Notes: generated from the letters alone by a model not told the origin. A stretch of DNA of 64,000 nt from Megalobrama amblycephala (GCF_018812025.1 NC_063049.1:20579328-20643327); one strand, 5' to 3'. Shown: positions 40,501-51,714, counted from the first letter of the stretch. Numbers and translations are program-made.

Positions 40501-42613
40501 ATGTGAATTCTATAGTTCAAATGTTGATTTAGGCTTCATAGATTTTAATGACATCAAGTTAATCAGTTTTATAATAGTGTACTAAATGATATATAGGTAA
40601 AATAGGAAGATTTACCTGCGTCTCCTGGATTATTTCACTGTCAGCATCTACACAATCCTCCTTTCTCTTGGCATTACTCTGCTTTGCACGGGATCTGACT
40701 TTAACCACCTACAGAAAACATTATCGCTCTTACACTACCGTTCAAATAATTTTTTTAATATATTTTTTTAAATAAATTAATTATTTTATTTAGCAAGGAT
40801 CCACTGAATTGATCAAAAGTAACACTATATAATACATTTATACATTTATAATGTTAAAATAAAATGTATTACTTTCAATTTATCAAAGGATCCTAAAAAA
40901 AAAAAACCATTTTAAATTGTAATAATATATCACAATATTACTATTTTTTTCTGTATTTTTGATCAAATAAATGATTAAATTATATTGACTCAAACTGTTG
41001 AATGATAGTATATTTCATTGTGATTTCTTCTAAATCAGTTAAAATTCTTCAAAATCGGTTGGAACTTTATAGTTCAAGTGTTGAATGGTAGCAAGTTGAT
41101 TTAGGCTTCATAGATTATAATGACATTAAATTAATCAGTTTTATAGTAAAATAGGAAGATTTACCTGCGTCTCCTGGATTATTTCACTATCAGCATCTAC
41201 ACAATCCTCCTTTCTCTTGGCATTACTCTGCTTTGAATGGGATCTGACCTTAAACACCTACAGAAAACAATATCTCACATATTTTGAGTTTGTTATTCCA
41301 TCTAAAATTGTCACTCTTTGGTCCGCTGGTCTGAAGATGGTTTAGGCCTCACAGATTATTAAGACTTCCTGGCTGCAGAGATTGAAGGTGACCAATCTCA
41401 TAATATTGTACTAAACAAGAACAGGTGGAAGAGAAAGACTCACCTGTGCCTCCTGAATTATTTCACTGTCAGCGTCTAAACAATCATCCTTCCTCTTGGC
41501 AGTAGTCCGCTTTACACGTGATCTGCACTTAAACACCTATAGAAAACAGCACTTTACTTACTTTGAGTTTGTTATTTCCACTTAATTCTGTAGTATTTAG
41601 GTCAACTACTCTAAAGACTTAACAGATTATTAAGACTTTCTAGCTGCAGAGGTTGAAGGTCACCAATCTAATAATAACTTTCTAACTCACCTCTGCCTCC
41701 TGAATTATTTCACAGTCAGCATCTAAACAATCATCCTTCCTCTTGGCTGTAGTCTGTTTTGCACGTGATCTGGCCTTAAACAACTACAGAAAACAGCATC
41801 TCTCATATTTTATTGTGATTTCCACAAAACCAGTCATTTGTTTGTAACAAATCCCATAATGTGCTAAAAGAGGAAGACTCACCTTTTCTTGAATTATCTG
41901 ACAGTCTAAATCATCCTGATCATCTTCTGCATTATTGTGTCGTGTGTGGACTTTCATCCTAAACACCTACAGAAAAGATTCACACATGTGATAGTAGTGA
42001 TAGTTCCTGTTTATAATAGTATTCCAGTGACTTATTGATTCAGGATGCTGATCTTACTGTTGCATTGTTTCGTAGATAGTTGAAAGTGTAATGCAGAGGG
42101 AATTTTAAAGAGGCCATATTACGACATTTTTCAAAGTCTTGATTTTGTTTTTGGGATCTACTAGAATAGGTTTTCATGCTTGAATGTTCAAAAAACATAT
42201 ATTTTACATTGTTGCAGGCAGCCCCTCTTTTCTCAGTCTGTCAGAAACGCTCTGTTTCCTCGGAAAAGCACAATGTGATCGGTTGGACCAGTGTGTTGTG
42301 ATTGGTCAACTGCTTTGAGCGTGTTTCGGAAATATAAAGGCCCTTACAATAAACCGCAAGTTTCATCACACTAATGCAACTCAACCAGGCCTCGCCTCCT
42401 TTTTTTGCGCATGTCATGGGCGGGAATTATTTAAATGAGGTATACTGTGACGTGTACGTTCCTGGAAGAAAACTCAAGGCTACAATCAGGCATTTTAGGG
42501 AGTTCGGAAACAGTGCCTACTGATATAGAGAATAACTCCCTTTGGAGTGGACTTTGTGTTTTGCAAATTTGCAGACTTTTTTCATGCACAAACTGCAACA
42601 TTACATACTAAAG

Positions 42614-42648
<35 letters not shown>

Positions 42649-45600
42649 CATAATAGGTCCTCTTTAAATGAAAGTCATGCATGTTTGGAAGGACATGATG
42701 ACATGAAATGAGACTCACCTGCGCATTATTAGCAAGTTTATTGTCAGAGCTTAAACAATCCTCCTCATTCTCATCCACCTCTTCTTCTTCCTCTTCTTCT
42801 TCTCCTCCTCCTCCCAGTTCTTCTTCTTCTTCTTCTTCTTCCTCCTCCTCCTCTTCATTAGTCTCTGCATGAGTGTTGACCTTAAACACCTACAGAAAGC
42901 AGCATTTCACCATTTATTTGTGATTTTTCATAAAATATTATCCTGAAATTCCTCGGAGGTCAGCATCGATTTGATATTCAGCTGAATACAGGTGTAAAAA
43001 GCCTCACCTGTGTCTTCTGGACTGTTTTATTGTAGGAACCTAATGGATGCTGCTTCTTCTTAGCATTAGTTTTCTCTGCAAGTTGACTGACCTTAAACGC
43101 CTATAAAAAAACACCACAAATATTTTGTGATTTTCACAAAACCAATTATCCTGAACAATTTCTAGATGTTTTCAGGCTCATAGATCATCAAGGCTTTCTG
43201 GCCAGAAGATGCAGTAAAGATCAAAACCTTGAAGAAAACGTCTGATGGCGCAAAGTTTTTGTGTTTTTGCCATCGCTCTGCACAATGTTAAGGACCACAG
43301 GGATGGAAAACTTCTCTGGTGCCAAAAAAGCACTTAGCAGTGTCCTTGAACTCTCAAAGAAGACAAAATCAATAGATTGCACCTTACATGTAGCTTGATT
43401 AATAACAACAAACTAATGATCAGCACATGCTGTGCTCCACACAGAAGTATAATAATATTAATTGAGAAGACAAGCATGCTGGCTTTGTCTGTGTAATGGA
43501 AATGTCATTAATTTGGGAACAGAACTGGCTTTCATTCAAAGGGATTAATCTGACTGCTATATTGAGGTGGAGTGCACTGAACTGTAGTTCATGGTTAATT
43601 CCTTCTTTCTCACTGTGAAATATTTCATACTAGATTATAAATGTGTCTCTCTGATTCATAGCAGATATAGTGAGATGTTGTGAGATCCAGGCAGGATTGC
43701 TTGAGGTCATACCTTATGACTAGAGTCAGGCTGTTCCATGTTAGAAGTAGTTTCTTCAGTAGTACTTGTGGCGACTTCCTCTGCAAACAGATATATAAAT
43801 ATTTGGACATCTAAATACAATAAGAAAGATGACAAATTGTTGCAGCCTGTGTTCTGTAAAATGTAAGTCATGCTGCATCCTGGGAGGTTACTTACAATTT
43901 TGGAAATGTAATTACGAAGTGCTTCTTCTAAAAGTGGTTCTTGGCTCGTAATCATTGGGGAACCACTTTTGGTGCTATGTAGCATCTTTAAAGGTGCTCT
44001 ACTGCAATACCTTTATCAAATGGTGCTATGTAGAACCCATATCGCATTTTGTGCCATATCACATTTTATTTCTTCAACAAAAATGGTGCTAAACAGCACC
44101 AACAGTGGTTCTTTGGCTTGTTAAGAACCTTCAAAGGGGCTTAACAGGTTATTTGTATTGCAGTGGTGCTATATAGCACCTTAACCACCGCAAAGAACCA
44201 CTGAGGAACTGCTGAAGAACCATACAGGGGCTTAACAGATTCTCTATAGTAGCAGTGATATATTTGCCTGGAAAATCCAGCCTCACCACTGTACCAGCGG
44301 ATGAGTCTGGTCGGCCATTGAATCAATTCGATTTCTAGGGCGGAGCAAATCCGAGCAAACAGGAAGCGGAGTAAACCAATCAGAAAAGGGCGGATAGGAC
44401 GTTAGCAAAGCGACAAGAGAGTCAACAGTGAAAAGTAAATAATTAATGTGTTTTTGGTCATTTAAAACTGAATTCATGGCTGAATAGAACAAACTCTCGG
44501 GTCTCCCGTGCGCAGTCTTGTTGATATTGAAGGGACTTTCGCCGCACTAGAGTGACGCTGTTTGCGTCACTGAAATAAACTAATCTGATTGCACGGTACG
44601 GTTTGGAGTTGACTCGAATCGCGACGGAGGGCGGACTGACCAGACTGATAAATCTTGTAGAAGATATATCAGTCTGGCCTTGCCAGGCAAGTGATATATA
44701 GCACCTCAGTCATCCCAAAGAACCACTGAAGAATCACTGAAGAACCATACAGGGGCTTAACTGGCTCTGTATAGAGTACCTCAGAGATGATGTGTTTTTG
44801 TAGGCAAAACCCGGAAGTGAGTTAGCATTTTAGGACTTCCGGTAAGGTTCCATCGCCCAATGTGTAGTCAATGTGTTTTTTGAATGGGTTTTTGCTAAAT
44901 TGCCTGAAATGAGGTCTGTGGTTAACAAAGCCTCTAAATATTTTCACGTTTTGATCTATGGCATAAAACACACCAGTTATAACCCGCTTGTGATTTTTTA
45001 AACCTTTATTATGTCTTAAAAACGGCGGTTGCTAACAAGTTGCTAAAAGGGACTACTTCCTTTGGTGGGGACTTTAGACGTCATCATGACAAACAGCATT
45101 TCTCATAAAAAAAATGTATAAGTATTAATAACAGCGCAGATCATAATCAGCGAGCACGTTTTTAAATAAAGTTGTTTTTTAAATAAAGTTTGAGGAAGCT
45201 TGGTGGTGGTGACGTTGATCCGTGATGATGGTGTGCTGTAGTCCGTTTATAGCCTACTGTTAGCTTTTTATAATCTGACGACTTTATTTAGGCTTCAAAA
45301 TGTATAAATGTTGTGTTAACTTGTAAAGATTATCTTGACAGACAAAACATCTAAGTGTCATAACCCTTTGTTAAACACAGAGCCTATGGGAAAAATGCAT
45401 AAGCTTTTGATCGAGGGAACCCGTGCGCCACTAACTTTCGGGTTGGCCTACAAAAACACGTCATCCCTGAGGTACTCTATACAGTAGCAGTGCTATATAG
45501 CACCTCAGTCATCCCAAAGAACCACTGAAGCACCAAGATTTGGTGCTATACAGCATTTAAAGTGGTTCCCTATGATTACGAGCCAAAGAACCACTTTTAG

Positions 45601-48600
45601 TACTATATAGCACCATTTTTTTTTTAGAGTGGTCAAAATGATTTTCTTTGGAATGAAATGGACTCACTGGACTATAGTGCTAATTTAACAAAATTATAGG
45701 ATGAAGAGTAAACAATGCACAGTAGGTGTTTGACTGATACTCAGCATTTTGTCTTTATCGTATTAGTAACCAAACTAATACAAATAAACCAGCTAAATGA
45801 ATCTTCATCAACTGTACACAAAATGGCAAACTAAAATTGTACCATCAAGTCAAAGTCATGCCTGGTAAATCTCCCACTGGTAATTACGACTTCATGGTTG
45901 TGCTCAGCTTGTAAATACAATCATTGTGACACGACATGAATGCACTGATTTGTCGTAAGGCTAAAGTTTAGTATGCTTGCAACGCGTCTAATCACGTGGA
46001 TGAACCTCATGGAAAAGTGCTGCACTCCACCAGGGGGCACAACTAACTTAGACCTGTCTCAAATATGATCTCTCATACAAACCTCAACAGCACATGACAG
46101 CAGTTCAGCTTGCCATGCTAAATGTATTTATAATAGTATGTTTATATGTCTAGTCATTTCTCAGTCAAATCTTTTTGTCTGAGAAAACAGTTCTGAAGTT
46201 ACTGTGCGGTTTGATTTAGGTTGTAGAATAGCAACCGCAGCTTCTCAGTTTGCCACTTGTACAATGTATTTTGCTGGCACAGAGATTCTCACACCAACTT
46301 GTGAATGCCAGATTTCTGTCTTCTGCATTAAAACATGAGACAGCAAGCATGTTCAGTGTCCTGCTGTAGGATCTGCAGTGTTTTCTTTGTGCCTCTTGCT
46401 GGATCACAGCCTGTGTACCCGCTACAGGCCTGTAGTCAGGACACAGAGCGGCCAGTTATTTTGCACCCCTGCACCAGTCAGTCAGTGATGGTTTATTTTT
46501 CAGCAAGTCTGTCTGCTTTAATGGGTTCCAGCGCTGCTTTGATGTCAGTGAGGCAGAGAAACGGGTGTGTGGAGGAGATAGACAGTATGAGGGAGCGAGT
46601 TTAACTGAGGGGGGATGGAAAGAGCCTCACATGTTCGCCTGTAAGCCTGTGTGAACGCAGCAGCGACCCCATCCTCAGGAGAGAAGGGCTGCATTTTGTT
46701 CCACATTCTTGCTGTGCACTGTGAGCGAGACCTCTGCTCTGTCTCTCCACACCCCACTCACCTCCCTCGCCCTCTGATGTTACCCTCCCAGCCACTGCAA
46801 TTATTCATCCTGCTTGACACAAAACCTGACAAAATGCAAAAGGAACGCTCTACTGTTTGCTTTCTCGTCCTCTCTTTTTCTTGATTTTGTCTCTCACTGG
46901 TCACTAGATTTGTTTTATTTGGACTTGCACTTGTATTTTTACATATGAAATATAATCTAAAACATGATATGTGAATTGCTAGTTACCTCACTATTATTAC
47001 TAGCAGTTAAAGTCACCATGAAATCAAAATTGACTTACGACTTGACAATTCTTATTTTTTTATGGAATATTATTATAATTGACTTATTCATGCACATCAT
47101 TATTTTATATATTTTTAATGAATGACCCTCTTGCTGTGACATCTCTTCTCTTTTGACATATTTCTGGATCAAACTGTCACTCACATGACATCACAGCAAT
47201 AGCAAATCCTAAATTTTTTCTTTTGGGAGAAGCTGTTTCACTCAGATCTATATATCACAGTAGGGAAGAAAAGACTATTTCATACCAACTTTAAACTGGC
47301 CACACTTATCCAGTGTTAAATGTGAGATTGTCTACTAAAATGTTTGGATTAAAGGCACAATATGTAATTTTCGCCGCTAGAGGTCGCTTATTCAAAACAA
47401 AGGCGTAGCTTTATGATGTGTGAATGAGCGTGGAATCATGGGAGTTGTTGTCTTCACCTGCACAGCTGATTGAAAGCAATGCGACGGGACTCAGGCAGAA
47501 ATCATGTTCATGGATGAGCTAATGTATTAAAGTTTTATTACTGTGGTATGAAGCAGGGCATTTTACATGGGACATTTTACGTTGCTGTTTTTATTACATA
47601 TATGCCACAGCCGGCTGCTACCGCTCCTTTCTTTTGTTGTTTATATAATTAAAGTTATGTTGAATGTTTGATCACTTAATTTCACATTATTTTTTCTCAT
47701 TCTAATGAAATAGGCATGAGTGCTGAATTAATACTCATACAGGTAACTTTATTTGACTTATAAACTGTGTGGGGTAACAGTGCTGTATTACTTGGTCGAA
47801 ACAATCATACTAAAAATACATTTGAGTGTGTTGAAAGTTATGTTAGCTCTGTGCATTCACTCAACGGCCGGTATGAGTCACTTGCTGCACATTGCAGTAA
47901 AGCTAGATCAGTATTAGAATATCATATTAACAATGGCTGGGTGACTTGTGTTGCTTGGCATGCAATTAGTTTTAAAAATATATTGGAGAAAAGCCACTTG
48001 ACAAAATAGCATTGTCTCATGGTACAAACATGTTACTCACGGTAAAGAAAACCAGATATTTTTTCACAAAAGACCTGGGGCTTCATGTATTAAACTTTAT
48101 GTAGATTTCATCCTAAAATTGTAATATTATTTTTAATATAAAATAAAAGCATATTTGTAAGAACGTATGTCTGCCAGAACATTTTCTTTTGAAATCCTAG
48201 TCAGCAGAAGATTGTGTGTACATGTATCCCCACCCGTCTTCTCCCCATGCAAATATACCATATATAGAGCCTACACCGCCTCGTTTTACTATCTGTAACC
48301 ACATCTGCATATCATTTCCTTAAGCATGTTCCCATCCATCCATGTACAACCGTTTAACGGTAGCCTGAGATATTTACTGTAAATGCCATTTCTGCCTTTA
48401 CATTAAATTGCTAAAAACAATTTTGTATCCTTTTAGAAAAAAAAAAAAATATCCAAATATCCATAAAACTACAAATTGTATAAAATAATTTCCAGAGAAG
48501 GTTTTCAGTGAAGAATTATTCTCATTGTCATTTTTTAAATATTTTGCAGCAAATAAAGTATAAAATAAAACAAATAAAGTATGCCTATAAAGTAAAGATA

Positions 48601-48738
48601 AGGATGTTTAGACATTTTTTTTTATTTATATATAGAGGGTTTCTAATGAGAGTCTAATTGTTTATTTCATTACACTGATCATGTACGCATGGTATAGAGT
48701 GTGTGAATGGTAAGCACATATTTACACTAAGTTTACCT

Positions 48739-48769
<31 letters not shown>

Positions 48770-48786
48770 TATACACATATACACAC

Positions 48787-48845
<59 letters not shown>

Positions 48846-51714
48846 CCTGGTGTTTTTAGAATCCATAATAATTTGCTCAAGATGGCAAAATGTCCATTAG
48901 AGGGCGGTGATATATACCACATACACTGTATAGTAACCAGTATTTTTTAACTGTTATATTATTGCAGTAAATTTTGTGCAATGCTGGTAATTGTGCTGAT
49001 TGTCTAGACGCTTCTTCTTCTAATCTAGAAGGACTACAATTTTTTCGCTATATCAATAGAATGTTATTTGTGATATAAGGCTTTAGGTTAAAATAAAAAG
49101 GAAAGGAAATTTCCACTTAATTAATAAGCTTCACCAAGCAGGGGAATATTGCTGCCTCCTGTTTTCACATTTCTTCCTTCTCTTCTGGTCCATCTGTAAT
49201 GAACGCCACCCGTCCCAGCATTCTAGACACCCCAGAATGCTATGTGGCATCTCTGAACACTCCTATTTTCAGCAACCAACTTGTTAGCACATTGTCAGTG
49301 TCCAGACAGACAAGCATAAAACAGCCCAGAATAAGCACAAGGACACGTATTGGCATTTGGTTTTAGGTTAACGTAAAGAGCTGTCTGCAGCACTAATGTT
49401 AATGGATGAATAACCTGCTGTAACACGCGTCTGGCTGTTTTGTAGCATTGAATTAAATAAATCAGTAGGGGATTTACTAGAATTTGCTATAAAAATGAAG
49501 GTGGGATACGGGTAAGGTTAGGGACAGGTTTGGTGGTATGGGTAGGTTTAAGGGAGGGTTAAAAGGTAAAAGAAGGGTCAACAGAGTAGTTATAGGGTTA
49601 ATTACAGATGTAATTACATGCAGGCAATTATAATTATATACATAAGTACGATCTAAAAACATGCATGTACACAATAAGTGCATTGCATCAAGTGATTAAT
49701 TTAAATGTTAATAGTAGTTAAGGACACCTAATATAAAGTCGGACCAAAATAAAAACTAACAACAAAATAGTACTCTCACAGTACCATAGTACAATGAAGG
49801 TATCAGATAGTTATGCTATGGTATTTTGATATATATCACGGTATGGCGATGTAGCCCTCGGGATGATAGCCATTTGCTCAAAGAGTCTTTATTTAGAAAG
49901 TGTCTGTTTCAGAAGGGGCCTGGATAGAGGAAAGGGGCGAATGAAGAGAGCGCTTACATGGCGAGCCGATGGAGGAGGGGGTTCGGTGGGTTAAGGCGGG
50001 TCGGTGGGGGTTGAGTTTCTGACCAGTGACAGGATAAAGGAAACAGAGCAGCTCCAGAGGTCGGCTTGAGAAAACACAGCCTCTGTCAGTCACACAGACT
50101 CCTGGGCCGGGATTAGGCCTCAGCCTGGGGGGGGATCGGGTTTCTCTGTCCGGGATACCTCACTGCTGAAAACCACTACCAGATGTGGAGCAGCCAGCAT
50201 GAGAGCGGGAGGGGGCAGCGTGTGCTTTATATGCATGTTTGTGTGTTTGTATTTCACTGTACTGTACTATTTTTACTCATATTTTGCTCATTAGAGCCCA
50301 TATGAGATGAGTTTGAGGATGGGATGAATTTCTAAAAAGGTTGGTTATGTAAAAATGCAAATTTGCTAAAAGGTTCTTAAGTGAATCCATACCATCTACT
50401 GCTTTACATCAGACAATGAGCCCAACAGATGGAAAAAAGAAGCCAAATAATAGAATTTTACAATTAATGTTATTCTAAAAATAAAAATAACAGTAATATT
50501 ATTATTACTACCATTTAAATGTTTGTGGTCACTGGTCAGTACAATTTTTTGCTAAAATACTTTAATTCAACAACACATTTTATCTAAAGTGACAATAAAG
50601 ACATTTATAATGATTTCTATTTCAAATACATGCTGTTCTTTTAAATTTGTCAGAATTCATATTGTTTAATAAATCTTTTTCTATTCATAAAAGAATCCTG
50701 AATAACTTTTTTTTCACGGTTTATACAAAAATATCAAGCAGCACATCTATTTTAAACTTTGATTATAATAAGAAATGTTTCTTGAGCAGCAAGTCATCAT
50801 ATTAGAATGATTTCTGAAGGATCATGTGACACTGAAGACTGCAGTAATGATGCTGAAAATTCAGCTTTGCCATCACATGAATAAATTACATTTTAAAATA
50901 TAATTAAAATAGAAAAAGTTATTCTAAATTGTGTATGTTTTTCATTTTTTTACTTTATTTTTTGAACAAATAAATGCTGCATCGGTGTTCATAAGATAAT
51001 TCTTTCCAAAAGGTTTAAAAAATCCAACCGCCCCCAAACCTGTGAATGGTAGTGTAATTGTATGTTTTATATTAACCATGTTGATAATAAATCCACACAC
51101 TCCAGATTAAATTCTTCCTGTGCTTTGGATTGGAAACTCTAACCTTCATCTGTGGTGTGGTCCTGTATGAGGATCGTCCAAGGCTGTTTCAAATCTTCCT
51201 CAGAGGTCACAACCTTAAGAACTGAAAAAAAAAAGGGGTACATTCTTCATGTTCATCATCTCTGTCTGTTACGGACCTCCTCTGCTCTCTATTTTTGTTT
51301 TGTCTGCATGTGTTTCCTCTTCAGAGTACATTTATTTGACCTGAACTCTTACCCAGCACCTACTCTGTCCTTGTAATACACTAACAAAAACTCCCCTGAC
51401 AACAAGATACATTTACAACATAATAACTCTAATAACACACGTCGTTGAGAATAACATCTTGTGAACATTTTAATGATTTTTTTTTCTTTAAGAGCCCTGC
51501 GAGCAAAAGTCAGTATAGACATTACAGTGTTCTGTGTTTATTTGGCTGAGCACAATATAAAACCAAGTTAAGCCTCGATTACCGTGACCTTGTGTGACAT
51601 CACCCTTTATTGGGTGGTCCTCTGTGTCAACTGCGGGATCCCAGAGAGACAAGCGTATGATTTCACCATCAGGACCCATTATTAAGGTGCCCAATGCTTT
51701 GCCTCCCTGCCATT
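28599..51714 (-). CDS. kiaa2012: KIAA2012-like coiled-coil protein with a tandem exon-repeat array (5' part not found)
   Basis: Twenty minus-strand exons in transcript order: 51714-51583, 51221-51144, 43780-43713, 43100-43008, 42889-42719, 41966-41883, 41783-41691, 41536-41444, 41257-41165, 40708-40616, 38843-38751, 38654-38588, 38363-38153, 37357-37183, 37103-36977, 36278-35833, 34676-34471, 34376-34204, 29418-29199, 28776-28599. All phases agree and give 963 residues plus TGA (28599-28601). Order of domains: a folded-looking start (GPDGEIIRLSLWDP); eight ~31-residue modules (residues 93-363); a Lys/Ser-rich linker; an acidic stretch with EDDQLQNTENTQEQN; a long Arg/Glu coiled coil (about 706-905); and a conserved tail with LEQTQDISRPWIFSYF. 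The tail and coiled coil match my memory of human KIAA2012 (Pfam DUF4670 family), and synteny agrees. Its function is unknown. The first exon found starts in phase 1, so at least one more exon lies 5'. Confidence 0.82.
30568..30937. mobile_element. TTAA-flanked MITE (AGGTGCTCTAAGTG ends), nested
   Basis: TTAA at 30564-30567 and 30938-30941; ends AGGTGCTCTAAGTGAT and ATCACTTAGAGCACCT are perfect inverted repeats over 16 bp. Confidence 0.85.
31064..31187. mobile_element. Short TTAA-flanked MITE (GGTCACACT ends), nested
   Basis: TTAA at 31060-31063 and 31188-31191; GGTGCGGTCACACTG at the left is inverted as TAGTGTGACCGCGGC at the right. Only 124 bp. Confidence 0.8.
31384..31796. mobile_element. 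TTAA-flanked MITE (TTCACTTTCAAATG ends), nested
   Basis: TTAA at 31380-31383 and 31797-31800; TTCACTTTCAAATGAAAATT at the left pairs with AATTTTCATTTGAAAGTGAA at the right. The short ORF inside is incidental. Confidence 0.82.
34677..35832 (-). other. KIAA2012-like intron with two repeats
   Basis: 35035-35230 is a second copy of the repeat at 1-170, and 35604-35796 is an hAT-like MITE. 34680-35030 and 35240-35590 are AT-rich with nothing further recognised. Confidence 0.55.
35604..35796. mobile_element. hAT-like MITE (GAGCAGGGTTGGCTACCCC end)
   Basis: Both ends contain the inverted pair CTGCTCCTGGAGGGCTACC and GGTAGCCCTCCAGGAGCAG. Flanks ATATAGAT (35596-35603) and GTATAGAT (35797-35804) agree at 7 of 8. 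No coding capacity. It lies 37 bp from the exon ending at 35833. Confidence 0.83.
36405..36880 (+). repeat. Old interspersed repeat (CAAAAGTTTGGGGTC type)
   Basis: It contains ACTAGTTTTCAAAAGTTTGG, GAATTTTCAGCATCATTACT and GTGTCACATGATCCTTC. Its reverse complement is clear at 50510-51050 and in part at 55480-55690. Diverged, no termini seen. Confidence 0.65.
37358..38152 (-). other. KIAA2012-like intron holding a non-repeat GC-richer segment (37430-37860)
   Basis: No element termini and no spliceable exon with consistent phase was found, yet the 430-bp segment differs in composition from the surrounding AT-rich intron. It may be a conserved regulatory element; this is inference only. Confidence 0.35.
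39088..40504 (+). mobile_element. Tc1/mariner element 3 (decayed) in a KIAA2012-like intron
   Basis: Starts after TA with CAGTGCCCTCCACAATTATT. Transposase remnants in + orientation include GSLMLWAYFSAGGPG, IFHQDNDPKQTS (second catalytic Asp) and WPSQSPDMNPKENEW (the Glu region) in the frame 39926-40327. Upstream frames are broken. The right end has GGGTGCTAATAATTGTGG, but the last inverted bases are missing, so the right border is approximate. Confidence 0.88.
42109..42663. mobile_element. TTAA-flanked element between two array exons
   Basis: TTAA at 42105-42108 and 42664-42667; AGAGGCCATATTACG at the left is inverted as ATAATAGGTCCTCT at the right. It holds a ~30-bp A run near 42617-42646. 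It lies 56 bp from the poly-Glu exon. Confidence 0.82.
43101..43712 (-). other. Intron with a non-repeat, possibly conserved segment (43190-43660)
   Basis: No repeat match within the window, balanced composition, and several ATTAAT/TAAT-core motifs (for example near 43460 and 43545). No exon with matching phase was found. Candidate enhancer by appearance only. Confidence 0.35.
44264..44690. mobile_element. Nested element with TTGCCTGG ends and a 9-bp target duplication
   Basis: TTGCCTGG at the left and CCAGGCAA at the right. GTGATATAT occurs at 44255-44263 and 44691-44699 exactly. A 9-bp duplication suggests Mutator-like; 8 bp with a shared base would suggest hAT. A short CAGACTGATA / TATCAGTCTGG inverted pair lies near the right end. 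Confidence 0.82.
44777..45485. mobile_element. Nested element with long TIRs (TATAGAGTACCTCAG)
   Basis: CTGTATAGAGTACCTCAGAG with GATGTGTTTTTGTAGGC at the left, and GCCTACAAAAACACGTCATC with CCTGAGGTACTCTATACAG at the right. The TIR is about 40 bp. No transposase frame. Confidence 0.78.
45633..48738 (-). other. KIAA2012-like large intron, proximal part
   Basis: 46995-47330 is repeat-like (AAAGTCACCATGAAATCAAA; a related start recurs at 61150). 47353 onward resembles the left end of the 59045-60412 element (AGGCACAATATGTAA, then CGCTAGAGGTCGC), but no right end was found. 46540-46870 is a GC-richer non-repeat segment. 47650-48740 is AT-rich with nothing recognised. Confidence 0.45.
48739..48842. 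repeat. Compound microsatellite (CA)n(TA)n(GA)n
   Basis: Runs of ACACAC, ATACAC, TATATA and GAGAGA follow one another within about 100 bp. False Ser-Leu and Tyr-Ile reading frames arise on the minus strand. Confidence 0.92.
48843..51143 (-). other. KIAA2012-like large intron, distal part
   Basis: 49495-49660 is a degenerate GGTTAGGG/GGGTAGGTTTA-type fish repeat. 49880-50230 is a GC-rich non-repeat island. 50510-51050 is the reverse complement of the old repeat at 36405-36880. No exon in phase with its neighbours was recognised. Confidence 0.45.

Larger units (their letters stand above)
38751..43100 (-). repeat. Array of eight duplicated phase-0 exons encoding a 31-residue module
   Basis: Exons 43100-43008, 42889-42719, 41966-41883, 41783-41691, 41536-41444, 41257-41165, 40708-40616 and 38843-38751. 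Six are exactly 93 bp; the other two are 171 and 84 bp. All start and end in phase 0, so each can be gained, lost or skipped without a frameshift. The module begins V-F-K-V-R-S, has A-K-R-K in the middle, then D-D-C-L-D-A-D-S and ends E-I-I-Q-E-A-Q. The first copy (AFKVSQLAEKTNAKKKQ) is the most diverged; the second carries a poly-Glu insertion; the third is shortened (VFRMKVHTRHNNAED). The motif looks like a charged linear module with possible casein-kinase-type sites; that is inference. Confidence 0.88.
43918..45632. mobile_element. TIR element (CTAAAAGTGGTTCTT ends) with two nested insertions
   Basis: Left TTCTAAAAGTGGTTCTTGGC and TCGTAATCATTGGGGAACCA pair with right-end GTTCCCTATGATTACGAGCC and AAAGAACCACTTTTAGTAC. 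The body has repeated phrases GGTGCTATATAGCACC and GAACCATACAGGGGCTTAAC. Insertions are 44264-44690 and ~44777-45485. Confidence 0.75.
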
